DNA of 64,000 nucleotides from JAMZMI01 sp964353015 (GTDB taxonomy: Bacteria > Bacteroidota > Bacteroidia > Cytophagales > Cyclobacteriaceae): positions 1 to 64,000 of the forward strand of contig CAYGUA010000015.1 in the NCBI GenBank assembly GCA_964353015.1. Reading direction: 5' to 3'. The notes beneath the pieces are model-generated. The model did no database searches. It was not told where the DNA came from and saw only the letters and a program-made list of their open reading frames with translations. Made by a program: the position numbers and the translations under genes. This document shows positions 27,712 to 36,761 of the stretch, piece after piece; within the stretch, counting starts at the first letter, position 1, and the number at the start of each line of letters is the position of its first letter.

Positions 27712-28617
27712 ATGTGTAAAACAAACATCCTCTTCATCCTCCTCCTTTTTGCAATCAAAGCAAATGCTCAAATTAAATTAATCGATAGCGCTGAATTTAA
27801 ACAAAGTATTTTCTTTTTAGAAAGAAAACTGAACTATGACTATTTCAGCTCAGACCAAAAGATGTGGTGGATAAATAAGTTAAACTACGATTCGAAAAAT
27901 AACAAGATTACGATAAAAAACATATCAACCAAATCCCCTGGTAAGATCCTTGGTAAAAAATATATTGTCAATTCTGTATCATTATCAGACCTAAATCCAT
28001 ATAACATACAACACACTAAAACATCTGAAACTGACGGTAGATTTATAAAGGGTCAATTAATTAGTTTGCATACCGTAAAAGGAAAAAGTTTGGTTCAAAA
28101 GGAAATAAACGGCCGATTAGCTGGAAAAACATCTTTCATTTATCTTTCATTCCCCGAATTTATGAATGAAGGTTCTCAAGTTACAGATTCAGTTTTCGCC
28201 GCATTTCAGAAAATAATAGTCTACTCCACTACGATTTATAATCAGACTGACAGTTCAAAAAATTTTAATACTATTTATGATTGTCTGCTCGGAAATCACC
28301 AATACCAAGATATAAATGGACCAGTAAAGCGATATGGGGAAAAAATCAATGATTTTGCATTTGCTTTTGAAGATTATCAAGATCGTAAAAAGATTCGGGA
28401 TGTTTTTTTTGGGTATGATCCGAAAATCCAGAAATTCTACGAATTTTCAATTGAAATCAATGGTTATCAAACATTAAATTATTTCACTTTGATGGGGGGT
28501 GAAAACTTGATTTTACAATCTGAGGATGAAAACACTAAAATTTGGTTCGCAAACAAGTCTAAAACCATATATGAAAATTCAGACGGCATCACAGAAATTA
28601 CATTCTTAGAACCCTAG
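27712..28617 (+). CDS. Exported protein of unknown function
   Basis: A 301-residue protein with an N-terminal signal peptide (LFILLLFAIKANAQ). I recognise no family. The coding sequence looks more AT-rich than its neighbours and is rich in Lys, Asn, Tyr and Ile. No membrane segment or catalytic motif is visible after the signal. It is not tightly spaced with any neighbour (77 bases after the oxygenase, convergent with the Hsp20 gene), which is consistent with a recently acquired or lineage-specific gene, though that is inference. Confidence 0.7.
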   Translation: MCKTNILFILLLFAIKANAQIKLIDSAEFKQSIFFLERKLNYDYFSSDQKMWWINKLNYDSKNNKITIKNISTKSPGKILGKKYIVNSVSLSDLNPYNIQHTKTSETDGRFIKGQLISLHTVKGKSLVQKEINGRLAGKTSFIYLSFPEFMNEGSQVTDSVFAAFQKIIVYSTTIYNQTDSSKNFNTIYDCLLGNHQYQDINGPVKRYGEKINDFAFAFEDYQDRKKIRDVFFGYDPKIQKFYEFSIEINGYQTLNYFTLMGGENLILQSEDENTKIWFANKSKTIYENSDGITEITFLEP

Positions 28618-28683
28618 AAATGAAGGTTATAAAGTATTAACCAAACAAATCTCACATTTCAAGACTATCAAAAACTTGAAATA

Positions 28684-29070
28684 TTATAGCTTTATAATTT
28701 CTATTTCCCTTTCAAATCCATTAGCCAATTCATCAAAAGGTAAATGAACAAGTATTTCATTTTGATCAAATTCGGCATAAATCGAATCGAGAGCTATTTG
28801 ACCGGGAAGGTTAAGCATTTCAATCAAATAAGGAAGCTCAATATCAGAGTTCGCATGCTCAAGATTTTGAAAAACAAAGAGGATTCCTTCCTTTACTTCG
28901 ATCTTAATATTATCAATATTGACCGAAGGCACTTTCATTCTCAATAACCAAGACTCCTCTGATTTCTCTAAAATAACCTGTGGTTGAGCCATGCCACCAT
29001 TAATGGTATTGATCAATTCTGCTGTATTTGCGAGATTTTTAATCAACATTTTATCTTCTACTCTCATCAC
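28684..29070 (-). CDS. Hsp20/alpha-crystallin-like small protein
   Basis: A 128-residue protein with the alpha-crystallin pattern: SWLLRMKVPSVNIDNIKIEVKEGILFVF, then a late beta strand with the hydrophobic ILVHLPF motif. Small heat-shock proteins bind unfolding clients in the cytoplasm. The classical A-x-x-x-n-G-v-L motif is degenerate here, so this is a divergent member. ATG codons at 29070, 29067 and 29049 are possible starts. It diverges from the LiaF-like gene, sharing a 194-base region that contains an inverted repeat. Confidence 0.72.
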   Translation of the reverse strand: MMRVEDKMLIKNLANTAELINTINGGMAQPQVILEKSEESWLLRMKVPSVNIDNIKIEVKEGILFVFQNLEHANSDIELPYLIEMLNLPGQIALDSIYAEFDQNEILVHLPFDELANGFEREIEIIKL

Positions 29071-29145
29071 GCTACTCCATTTCTAAATTACCTGACGTCC
29101 AGAATCAACATCAATGCCAAATTTTTAAAATCACATATTTCCGCC

Positions 29146-29191
29146 ATATTGGCTGGCCTAAATAAACCACAGTCAATCTGACAGCCAATAT
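29146..29191. repeat. Inverted repeat between divergent genes
   Basis: ATATTGGCTG (29146-29155) and its exact complement CAGCCAATAT (29182-29191) are separated by 26 bases. They lie between the divergently transcribed Hsp20-like and LiaF-like genes. The half-sites could bind a regulator or form a hairpin; no poly-T follows on either strand. Confidence 0.5.
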
Positions 29192-29264
29192 CCATTTCAA
29201 ATCATTCAACGTACAACACCTATATTCATTTTATAAATCCATCATCACTATTAAAGAATCCAAT

Positions 29265-29915
29265 ATGAAAACCAATAGAAAGCGAATTGTTGGAATATTC
29301 CTAATCATTCTTGGTGCCCTGTTTTTGTTCAACAACTTAAACCTTTTACCCCCTATCCCAGATTTTGTTTTCTCATGGCCAATGATCCTGATTGCGGTTG
29401 GTTTTTTCAACCTATTGACCGGAAATTCAAGGCCTGCCTATATTTTATTCATTATTGGTGGTTTCTTTCTCGTTCAGAGATATCTGGATGTTGACCTCCA
29501 CGTTTATTGGCCTTTGATTTTGGTGCTAATCGGGCTTTCTTTTTTGATCAGATCCAAGTCATCATCTATTTCTACAACTTCGACAGGCTTTTTTGATGAT
29601 CTAAACATACTTGGAGGATCCAAGAAAAGATTTACTAGCGATCCACTGCACGGAGGTAGGATCACCAATATTTTTGGTGGTTCAGAAATCGATCTTTCAG
29701 AATGTAAACCGGTGAATGGAGCGGTTATTGAAATTCTAGTCGTTTTTGGTGGTTGCGATATTATAGTTCCTGATGAATGGCAACTTACCGTAGATACAAC
29801 GGCCATTTTCGGTGGTTTTACTGACAAAAGATCAACAAAACAAGTTGCCAATTCCATACCCGTTACCATAAAAGGTACAATGATTTTTGGTGGTGGCGAT
29901 TTGAAAAGTAAATGA
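29265..29915 (+). CDS. LiaF-like membrane protein (DUF5668, LiaF C-terminal domain)
   Basis: A 216-residue protein. Residues 5-95 contain four short transmembrane helices with the PPIPDFVFSWPMILIAVG pattern of DUF5668. Residues 120-216 form a beta-helical LiaF-type domain (NIFGGSEIDLSE, VVFGGCDIIVP, AIFGGFTDKRS, IFGGGDLKSK). In Firmicutes, LiaF dampens the LiaRS cell-envelope stress response. No kinase/regulator pair is adjacent, although kinases of the same HisKA_3 class lie about 22 kb away. A role in envelope stress is inferred from the family. Confidence 0.85.
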   Translation: MKTNRKRIVGIFLIILGALFLFNNLNLLPPIPDFVFSWPMILIAVGFFNLLTGNSRPAYILFIIGGFFLVQRYLDVDLHVYWPLILVLIGLSFLIRSKSSSISTTSTGFFDDLNILGGSKKRFTSDPLHGGRITNIFGGSEIDLSECKPVNGAVIEILVVFGGCDIIVPDEWQLTVDTTAIFGGFTDKRSTKQVANSIPVTIKGTMIFGGGDLKSK

Positions 29916-29922
29916 AATAGAT

Positions 29923-30204
29923 CTATTTCATAACCTGCACACCCTTCCAGAAAGCCACATAACCTTTGATGTTTTTGGCCAGCTCTGATGTTTCAGGATA
30001 ATACCATGCAGCATCCGGGTTCTGTTTTCCATTTACTTCCAGGGAATAGTAACTAGCTGTTCCTTTCCATGGGCAAACTGTGTGAGTTTCGCTATTCTTA
30101 AAAAACTCCTTTTTAATAGAATCAGAGGGGAAATAATGATTGTTTTCCACTACGATGGTGACATCACTTTCAGCGATCAGGGCATCATTCCAAAATGCTT
30201 TCAT
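29923..30204 (-). CDS. DUF427 family protein
   Basis: A 93-residue protein beginning MKAFWNDALIAESDVTIVVE and containing the family pattern HTVCPWKGTASYYSLEVNG and AAWYYPE. DUF427 proteins are small beta-barrel-like proteins of unknown function found in many bacteria. The conserved Cys-Pro-Trp-Lys-Gly motif could be functionally important, but no activity is established to my knowledge. It is convergent with the LiaF-like gene, with 7 bases between stops. Confidence 0.9.
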   Translation of the reverse strand: MKAFWNDALIAESDVTIVVENNHYFPSDSIKKEFFKNSETHTVCPWKGTASYYSLEVNGKQNPDAAWYYPETSELAKNIKGYVAFWKGVQVMK

Positions 30205-30268
30205 ATCTTTTTTATTAATAGAACTACATGAAGCGTTTAAAGTTTTCCGAAAAACACTTGATGTCAGC

Positions 30269-30979
30269 TTATTGACTTATTGGCATTTCGAATATGTTAT
30301 TTGATGCGCCTGCACCGAGTGCTACATCTACAAAAACCAATTCTCTTTGGCTTTCATTTGTATATATTCTCACCGAAGTTGGTGTAAGCAGACCTTGGTA
30401 GTCTCTGTATTTTTCATACTGTTTTTTGAGGAATGGGCGCGATCCAATTTTACTCTGAATGACTTCCCAGCGAAGTGTATAGTCATCCTTACTCAAATAA
30501 AACTCCCGTTTCTCGATATCATTTTCAACCGTAAGTTTTATAAATAATTCACCTTCAAACAATTCCAGACCATCCAACTTGACCTGTTTCGAATATAGTT
30601 TCAAAGAACTTCCCGGTCTGTAAATATTTTCGATCATCAAATGCTGCTCAGCTTTCATGAGTTGCGGTTTGGACGATCCTGACCAAGGAGCAACTGTCCA
30701 AGCGATTTTGCCATTGGTTACTTCAGCATATCGTTTTCCTCCCCATGTTCCCTCTATCCTTGTTTTATTAGGAGATTTGAATGTGAGTTTCATTGGAAAT
30801 TTTTGAAATTCCTCTGTAACCCATTCACCATCAATAACGACTGTTCCTATTTGATCCCAAAGTTCTTGACCGTGAGCTTGAAAATGGTTTTTCAAGATCG
30901 TATTTAAATCCTGTGAGAAAGTCACAAAGGAAAATATTGTAAATATTGTGATTAAGAATATCCGCTTGGCAATGGTCAT
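30269..30979 (-). CDS. Exported LolA-like protein
   Basis: A 236-residue protein with a signal peptide (IFLITIFTIFSFVTFSQ). The mature part resembles the LolA/LolB-like half-barrel of outer-membrane lipoprotein-sorting proteins: IDGEWVTEEFQKFPMKLTFKSP, RYAEVTNGKIAWTVAPW, then FYLSKDDYTLRWEV. Such proteins bind lipid moieties in the periplasm. It is not the canonical LolA, and a related lipoprotein occurs at 33160-33972. It is upstream of the DUF427 gene on the same strand, 64 bases away. Confidence 0.75.
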   Translation of the reverse strand: MTIAKRIFLITIFTIFSFVTFSQDLNTILKNHFQAHGQELWDQIGTVVIDGEWVTEEFQKFPMKLTFKSPNKTRIEGTWGGKRYAEVTNGKIAWTVAPWSGSSKPQLMKAEQHLMIENIYRPGSSLKLYSKQVKLDGLELFEGELFIKLTVENDIEKREFYLSKDDYTLRWEVIQSKIGSRPFLKKQYEKYRDYQGLLTPTSVRIYTNESQRELVFVDVALGAGASNNIFEMPISQ

Positions 30980-31228
30980 TTGCTCATTTTTTATTGATTC
31001 AAATATACGTAGAAGGTAATTGTATGTTTTTTGAGAAGACGCCTCTTATTCATTTGTCGATTGCTATTATCTAAGTCGATGAATTCCGATCATCATTTAT
31101 ACACAAGCCGTGCCATCAATTTAAAAGTTATAGCCAAATCAAAAGAATGATTGGCTCAGTATGTAATAATCTGTTTTTTTTCAGCTAATTCGCCGAAAAG
31201 TCTCCAGATTCGCTTATTTTGAACTTAT

Positions 31229-32236
31229 ATGGAAAGAAGAAAATTTATTCGAAATTCAATCTTAACAAGTTTTGGAGTGCCCTTGATTTCGAGCGGGTTT
31301 AGAGAAAAAGAATTCACATTAATCAAACCTCCTGCCTTACCTAAAAATGGCACCATTCAACTGATCACTCCTGCCAGCGCATTGAGCAGAACGAGTTTTG
31401 AAAAGACCATTGAAAATATGGAAACTCTTGGTTACAAGGTGAAATATTCTGACAACATCAGAGTCAGGAGTGGTTTTTTATCCGGAACGGATGAGCAAAG
31501 AATTTCGGACATAAATGATGCTTTTCGTGATGATTCTGTGGACGCCATAATTTGTGGACGCGGCGGATATGGTAGCGGACGATTATTACCTGCGATTAAT
31601 TATGACATAATAAAAAACAATCCGAAAGTTTTTGTCGGTTACAGCGATATCACGGCATTGCTATTTGCATTTTATCAGAAAGCTGGAATCGTTGGTTTTC
31701 ATGGCCCTGTTGGCGCATCGGAATACAATGACTTTACTGTCGATTGTTTTACAGATGTTGTTCAAAAAGGCAAAAAAGTGAAAATCAAAAATGATGAGTC
31801 TGCGCCAATTTTTAATGGAACAGGTGAAGGGAAATTAGTTGGTGGCAATCTAAGCTTACTCTGCAGCTTGATTGGCACTCCTTTCGATGTGATCTATGAT
31901 GATCACATCCTATTTCTTGAAGAAGTAGGTGAATCGAGTTACCGAATTGATAGAATGCTGACACAATTATTAAATTCGGGTAAGTTGGATAAGGTGAAAG
32001 GAATCGTGTTGGGTTATTTCACTAATTGTGATACGAAAGCAGACGATCCATATTTTGATTATTCTATTTCTTTAGATGAAGTGTTTAAAAACAGATTTGA
32101 AATGCTTGGTGTGCCTGTTGCTAAAGGTTTTCCAATAGGTCATGAGTCACATAATGCAACGATTCCTATTGGCATCTCAGCAGAATTAAATGCTGACAAA
32201 GGACAATTACATTTTTTAGAGGCTGCCGTCTCTTAA
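31229..32236 (+). CDS. LD-carboxypeptidase (muramoyltetrapeptide carboxypeptidase, S66)
   Basis: Serine peptidase that removes the terminal D-Ala from murein tetrapeptides during cell-wall recycling. The nucleophile Ser139 lies in VGYSDITAL, followed by GGNLSLLCSLIGTPFD, the Glu in FLEEVGESSYRIDRML and the His in PIGHESHNATIPIG. The N-terminus (MERRKFIRN then a hydrophobic stretch) resembles a twin-arginine signal, which would place the enzyme in the periplasm rather than the cytoplasm typical of LdcA. The length of 335 residues is normal. Its stop overlaps the convergent gene by four bases. Confidence 0.92.
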   Translation: MERRKFIRNSILTSFGVPLISSGFREKEFTLIKPPALPKNGTIQLITPASALSRTSFEKTIENMETLGYKVKYSDNIRVRSGFLSGTDEQRISDINDAFRDDSVDAIICGRGGYGSGRLLPAINYDIIKNNPKVFVGYSDITALLFAFYQKAGIVGFHGPVGASEYNDFTVDCFTDVVQKGKKVKIKNDESAPIFNGTGEGKLVGGNLSLLCSLIGTPFDVIYDDHILFLEEVGESSYRIDRMLTQLLNSGKLDKVKGIVLGYFTNCDTKADDPYFDYSISLDEVFKNRFEMLGVPVAKGFPIGHESHNATIPIGISAELNADKGQLHFLEAAVS

Positions 32237-32724
32237 AAATAGCTTAATCTTAAGTTTTTCTGATCTAAAGCCAGATTCCAATCATATTGTAAGTCTTCAT
32301 GAAGAGTAGTTATTGCCTTTTCTATTTTCACTAGTTGTCGTTCATAGATATTGAAAAGAGCCGTACTTTTTTGAAAAGGGATTTCTGAAGATTTCAATTT
32401 TTCACAGAAATAAATCAACAATTCAATCTCTGTTTCTTTTTCTGAAACATATTTGATGTGCTTATTCACTAATCGCAAAATCTTTCTAATGCTCTTTTTC
32501 GCCCAGTACAAATTGGCATTGTTTATTCCATCAAAAAGGAGATCCATTTCTTCTTTTACCTGAAGATTGTATGCCCATACATTTGATTCATGAAATAGCA
32601 AAAAACTCAGGAGCTCTTTATTTTCAACTTTGTACTTAGCAATGCGGAGACAAAGAGCTTCTAACTCTTCTCTAGATTTATCTTTCAGCTCTTTTTTGAT
32701 TGATGCTATAGATTCAGGCTTCAT
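32233..32724 (-). CDS. Helical protein of unknown function, possibly DUF6155
   Basis: A 163-residue, highly charged, helical protein starting at an ATG (32724, MKPESIASIKKELKDKSREE); a TTG 17 codons upstream also lies in frame. The opening KKELKDKSREELEALCLRIAKYK resembles DUF6155 proteins of Bacteroidota, but I hold that with low confidence. There is no signal peptide, membrane segment or catalytic motif. It is convergent with the LD-carboxypeptidase and divergent from the gene at 32789. Confidence 0.65.
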   Translation of the reverse strand: MKPESIASIKKELKDKSREELEALCLRIAKYKVENKELLSFLLFHESNVWAYNLQVKEEMDLLFDGINNANLYWAKKSIRKILRLVNKHIKYVSEKETEIELLIYFCEKLKSSEIPFQKSTALFNIYERQLVKIEKAITTLHEDLQYDWNLALDQKNLRLSYF

Positions 32725-32788
32725 TTGGTGAAAATAGCGAAAATCATCCTTCGGTTTGAAAATGGTGTAATCCAATTTATTTTTAAAG

Positions 32789-33163
32789 ATGAATGAAGAT
32801 CTATTGAATATTCAGAGCCAGCTTCAAGGGATGCTGCGTGCACATATCCCTCTATTGCAGATAAGAAAAGACAATGACACTGTTTTTGAAGTTGCCGGGA
32901 CTATTGAAACTATGCAAGGCAAACAAAAAGTTGATGGCTTTTACTTCGCTAGTGTTGTTCCTAAACCAAAAGATATTCGTCTTTATTATTTCCCAATCTA
33001 TACACACCCTGACGCTTTTGAAAAAATTAGTTATGATTTGCGCAAATGCCTGAAAGGCAAAAGTTGCTTCCACATCAAGTCATTGTCCGATTCGCTAGCA
33101 GACGAAATCAACCAGATGATAAAAATAGGAATCGACCTGTATCGCCAAGCCGGATTGATTTAA
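32789..33163 (+). CDS. Small conserved protein, possibly DUF1801/YdhG-like
   Basis: A 124-residue cytoplasmic protein. The pattern GTIETMQGKQKVDGFYFASVVPKPKD followed by YYFPIYTHPDAFEKIS and LKGKSCFHIKSL resembles a Bacteroidota family distantly related to DUF1801 (YdhG-like). No activity is known. It ends four bases into the convergent lipoprotein gene. Coding status is supported by compositional regularity and the conserved-looking motif; the family label is tentative. Confidence 0.7.
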   Translation: MNEDLLNIQSQLQGMLRAHIPLLQIRKDNDTVFEVAGTIETMQGKQKVDGFYFASVVPKPKDIRLYYFPIYTHPDAFEKISYDLRKCLKGKSCFHIKSLSDSLADEINQMIKIGIDLYRQAGLI

Positions 33164-33972
33164 AAAATGATTGGTTCTGGGCCGTCAAAACTTCCTTTCG
33201 GAACCTCCGAAAGCACCTTAATGTCCGTAATATCTCTTTCACCTCGCTCTCCAGCTAGCAATAGCCCATTATAATCCTTATAATCATCCCAAGGTTTGAT
33301 AAAAGCTGGTTCCTGATCCTCTGCATTTTTGAAATAAGCCCATTGCTTCACAAGCCGTGTATCAATGCTTATCCATATTTCGTATCCATTCTGCGGTGTT
33401 ACGCCCACATTTTCAAAAGTCAAACCAAGCACATCGCATCTTTCCCCCGACTGTGATTCTTCTTCACGTAGATAACTTAATGTCACACCAGAATCTTTCA
33501 GTTTAAAAGGCATAACCAACCAATATGAATCATTGATCCAAATACTTTTTGCATTATCTAAATCCGTTTTTAAAGTCTCAGCATCTGTTACTTCTGTTCC
33601 GTCTAGAAAGGATTTTCCAGAACTAGTGTTCATGTCCAGTATCAAAACCTTTTTTTTGTCTGGAATATCGATGCGCACGCGGTTGTTTTTTTTATCCCAA
33701 AGTAGTGTTCGGATTCCCAAGAAATTCCAATAAAGCACATTAGTGTTGTCCCATTTTTCACGACCTCCCATCGCATTCATTACCTGATCAGCCAGCAAAA
33801 TGGCTATTGGGTTTGATCCATCAATATCAAATCCTTCTGCTGGTGGATTATTGTAAACAATCGCGCCAGGCATATTGGCATTTCCGGTATTTGTTGCTGG
33901 ACCTTTACAGGAAATGAAAAATATTGTTGCGGATAAAACACAGGCAGAGGCAATGGATTGAAAACTCATCAT
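33160..33972 (-). CDS. Predicted lipoprotein, LolA-like fold possible
   Basis: A 270-residue lipoprotein: starting from the ATG at 33972 or 33969, the signal ends in the lipobox FISC, so the mature N-terminal Cys would be lipidated by the pathway that includes LspA (18992-19642). The body contains LADQVMNAMGGREKWDNTNVL and WNFLGIRTLLWDKKNNRVRIDI, similar in layout to the LolA-like protein at 30269-30979. An upstream in-frame ATG at 34041 would hide the signal and is disfavoured. The function is unknown. It is 71 bases downstream of the 2'-5' ligase-like gene. Confidence 0.8.
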   Translation of the reverse strand: MMSFQSIASACVLSATIFFISCKGPATNTGNANMPGAIVYNNPPAEGFDIDGSNPIAILLADQVMNAMGGREKWDNTNVLYWNFLGIRTLLWDKKNNRVRIDIPDKKKVLILDMNTSSGKSFLDGTEVTDAETLKTDLDNAKSIWINDSYWLVMPFKLKDSGVTLSYLREEESQSGERCDVLGLTFENVGVTPQNGYEIWISIDTRLVKQWAYFKNAEDQEPAFIKPWDDYKDYNGLLLAGERGERDITDIKVLSEVPKGSFDGPEPIIF

Positions 33973-34043
33973 TTTAGATTTTATTGATGATACGAATGTA
34001 CTGATAACAGATATAAGGCAAGTAGTGTTGTAAGAATTCAATG

Positions 34044-34601
34044 CTACTGCAATTCAAACTTTTGTAGAATTTCCCAGTATTTTCCATTGTGCTTTAGCAA
34101 TTGAATCGCATCTGCTGACCAGGTTTGAGTGAAAGTTTTGTTTTTATAATATTCCCAGGACTCTTGATATTTCGCCTTTTTTAAATCTCTGAAAGCAATA
34201 GTCATATGAGGGTGAAACCCTTGATTTTTGTAGTTTGAGCTATCCGTTTTAAGTTCTATCCTCATCGTTTTTAACAGCTCACTTTGAAGAAGATTCAGTG
34301 AATCAGATTTTTCCACATTGATAAAAATGACTCTTGGCTCAAAGGACCCGAAACCATTCTGAGAAATTAGCAGAGTTTTATGTTTGGAACAAAATCTCGA
34401 TAAGGTCTCTATGATCACCTGTTCTTTGCTTTCCTTATACCTAAAAGGCATGTGAAGGGTGATGTGGGGCGGAGAATTCAGTGCTGCTTTGGATCTAAAA
34501 AGTGATTGTACTTCATGCTTCAATGTCATCACCTTTGAAAATATTGGCTCTGTGGGAACGAGAGCAACAAAATAGAGTTGATGATCACTGTTTGTCGGCA
34601 T
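34044..34601 (-). CDS. 2'-5' RNA ligase family protein
   Basis: A 185-residue member of the 2H phosphoesterase superfamily. Both catalytic HxT motifs are visible: HITLHMPF near residue 43 and HMTIAFRD near residue 132. Enzymes of this family act on 2',3'-cyclic phosphates or nucleotide derivatives; the true substrate here is unknown. It shares a strand and short spacing with the lipoprotein at 33160-33972. A 10-bp perfect inverted repeat lies just upstream, between it and the DUF4301 gene. Confidence 0.88.
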   Translation of the reverse strand: MPTNSDHQLYFVALVPTEPIFSKVMTLKHEVQSLFRSKAALNSPPHITLHMPFRYKESKEQVIIETLSRFCSKHKTLLISQNGFGSFEPRVIFINVEKSDSLNLLQSELLKTMRIELKTDSSNYKNQGFHPHMTIAFRDLKKAKYQESWEYYKNKTFTQTWSADAIQLLKHNGKYWEILQKFELQ

Positions 34602-34609
34602 ATTTTATT

Positions 34610-34639
34610 GGCGGAATCAATCTAAGCGCTGATTCCGCC
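34610..34639. repeat. Perfect inverted repeat upstream of the 2H gene
   Basis: GGCGGAATCA (34610-34619) and TGATTCCGCC (34630-34639) form a 10-bp GC-containing stem with a 10-base loop. It sits between the DUF4301 stop (34652) and the next gene's start (34601), both on the minus strand. There is no T-run on either side, so it may be a weak terminator, an RNA-stability hairpin or an operator. Confidence 0.6.
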
Positions 34640-34651
34640 AGTTACATTATA

Positions 34652-36187
34652 TCATCCCTGATGTTCTGGTTCAAGCAAATCTGTTACCGATTTTACAGGA
34701 TTGAAGGTGATCAAAGGCACCTCAACAAACACGGTATTCCAATCGGCCATTGATCCGTTCCACAATCCTGGTAGTTCCATTGCTCTCAAATCTTTACCGT
34801 CTTTTGATTTTTGAGAAATAAAGCATGTATCCATGTCGCGGTGCTTCATCAGATCAATTTTATTTCCATTATAATCCTTCAACGAGCAAACAACATCAAC
34901 CGGATTGAAGTGAGTCGCTTGTCCAGCAATGTTCTTTTGGGAAGCATTGTTCAAATCTATTTGTGCGGTTTCTACAACTTGAAGCGATACGGCTCCATCT
35001 GGTGTTTTCACCCAAAAAGGACCGCCACCAGTATCACCATCGTTTTTGACCATGCCGCAAATACGTAATGGCCTTTTGAGTTTGTCGATTAAAATTTCCC
35101 GCTTTTCAGAATCTGATAAGGATTTGAAATTTTCAGGAAAAATCAAACCAAGTTCTTTGATTAAGTCTTGAGCCAGTCCTATCTCGCCTCCGTTTTCCAG
35201 ATTTGCTGCAGCTTTTTTTATTTTTTGCTGATATTCCAACAATACACCAGCAATGGCTTTTTTATAGGTGATTGTCTCCGGTTTCAGTTTATCCGGAACC
35301 ACATTATCGATATTTTTTAGAAAAATTAAATCAGCATCAATTTCGTTTAGGTTGGCCAATAAAGCACCATGACCAGCGGGCCTGAAAAGCAACGTGCCAT
35401 CAGGGTTTCTAAATGGTTCGTTAAAAAGATCTACAGCAATTGTGTCGGTGGATGGTTTCTGCTGACTGTAAGTAACGTTGATACTCACTCCAAATTCACT
35501 TTCATAAATCGATTTAATCGAGGCAATATGTTCTTCAAATTTTTCTTGATGTTCTGGAGAAACCGTGAAATGGATATTCACTTCACCTTTAGCGTTTTGA
35601 GCATATTGTGCGCCTTCGGTCATGTGCTCCTCAACGGGTGTTCTTGATTTATCTCCATATTGGTGAAATTGAAGAAGCCCTTTTGGCAGATTACCATAAT
35701 TTAAACCATCTTCCGTCAACAGCTTAGCAAGAATTTCTACATATTCCTTTTTAAGTTGAGTTTCTTCCAAAGATTGATCTTTAAACTGAGCCTTTAGATC
35801 TGAATAAAAAGCAAAGTTTTCCAAATCCTTGAAAAAGGCGTACATGGATCCTTTGCTTTGCTTGGAAATTAACTTGGTATAATCTTCCTCTGTCCCCTTG
35901 TACTCGTCCATAAACGAAAAAAGATTTTTGAACATCCTTGAGGCCGCTCCAGAAGCTGGAACAAATTTGACAATGTTTAAAGAGGATAGATTGTCTTCAT
36001 AATACTTGATTGAAGTATTAATTTCCTCTTCTGTCAATTTTATGATACCATCTCCTACAATTGCTGGCTTCTGTAAATCGGATGGAGGAAAACCACTTTT
36101 GAATTTGTCGATTTGATAATCAACCTGTTCTAGGCTCAACCCTTGATTCAAAATTTGTTTTTTGTCTTGCTCAGTAAACGTGCTCAT
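34652..36187 (-). CDS. DUF4301 family protein
   Basis: A 511-residue cytoplasmic protein. Conserved stretches include KFVPASGAASRMFKNLFSF, FRPAGHGALLANLNEIDADLIFLKNIDNVVPD and RPLRICGMVKNDGDTGGGPFW. I recognise this as DUF4301, a Bacteroidota family. The GASGAASRMFK-like loop and the DADLIFLKNIDN segment recall nucleotide-sugar pyrophosphorylase folds, so a nucleotidyltransferase activity is possible; that is inference. Its length fits the family. It starts 109 bases from the divergent TerB-like gene. Confidence 0.85.
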   Translation of the reverse strand: MSTFTEQDKKQILNQGLSLEQVDYQIDKFKSGFPPSDLQKPAIVGDGIIKLTEEEINTSIKYYEDNLSSLNIVKFVPASGAASRMFKNLFSFMDEYKGTEEDYTKLISKQSKGSMYAFFKDLENFAFYSDLKAQFKDQSLEETQLKKEYVEILAKLLTEDGLNYGNLPKGLLQFHQYGDKSRTPVEEHMTEGAQYAQNAKGEVNIHFTVSPEHQEKFEEHIASIKSIYESEFGVSINVTYSQQKPSTDTIAVDLFNEPFRNPDGTLLFRPAGHGALLANLNEIDADLIFLKNIDNVVPDKLKPETITYKKAIAGVLLEYQQKIKKAAANLENGGEIGLAQDLIKELGLIFPENFKSLSDSEKREILIDKLKRPLRICGMVKNDGDTGGGPFWVKTPDGAVSLQVVETAQIDLNNASQKNIAGQATHFNPVDVVCSLKDYNGNKIDLMKHRDMDTCFISQKSKDGKDLRAMELPGLWNGSMADWNTVFVEVPLITFNPVKSVTDLLEPEHQG

Positions 36188-36296
36188 TTTTTTGGATTTT
36201 ATTCAGGGGATATAACTAAAATTTAGCTGTTTGCTTAATTCAATTTTTTCAGTTTCAATATTAGTGATTAATTTGAAGCATAAATGAATAAATCGT

Positions 36297-36755
36297 ATGG
36301 ATTCTGATCTAAATAATTTTGCGCCTGTATTTTATGGGATTTCTCTGGTTCCTAAAAATGTCTGGAGAGAATATGGATATGCACTTCTAACAATCGCTGG
36401 TTCTGATGGAATTGTTTCTGATCCTGAGCTTGAATGGCTCACTGTAGATATGGGCAAACATGTAGGGATTCCTAATGATGTGATTTCCGACTGGGAAGAA
36501 TTTGATTACGATCAAGCGGATCTTGAGGAAATCTTTAGTTCATTTAATAATTCCACTCTTGCTAGTTTCAACAAATTGCTAATTTATGATGCAATAAGGA
36601 TGTCATCTGCTGATGGTGAATATGCCCTTGAAGAAAAAGAGCAAGTTATGGAAGCTGCCCGAATTCTCAACGTAAGTATTGATGCTGTTGTAGCAATTGA
36701 GGCTCTTGTGGACCTTGAACATGCTGCAGACAAATTGAGAATGACCGTTTTCTAA
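36297..36755 (+). CDS. TerB-like helical protein
   Basis: A 152-residue acidic helical protein. Two SADGxxxxEE-type segments (AGSDGIVSDPELEWL and SSADGEYALEEKEQVMEAARILNVS) resemble the TerB/DjlA N-terminal fold, which binds metals through acidic residues. There is no signal peptide or membrane segment. The function is unknown; in other bacteria TerB is linked to tellurite and stress resistance, but no ter genes are present here. It converges on the S1/P1 nuclease gene with six bases between stops. Confidence 0.65.
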   Translation: MDSDLNNFAPVFYGISLVPKNVWREYGYALLTIAGSDGIVSDPELEWLTVDMGKHVGIPNDVISDWEEFDYDQADLEEIFSSFNNSTLASFNKLLIYDAIRMSSADGEYALEEKEQVMEAARILNVSIDAVVAIEALVDLEHAADKLRMTVF

Positions 36756-36761
36756 GCAAAA

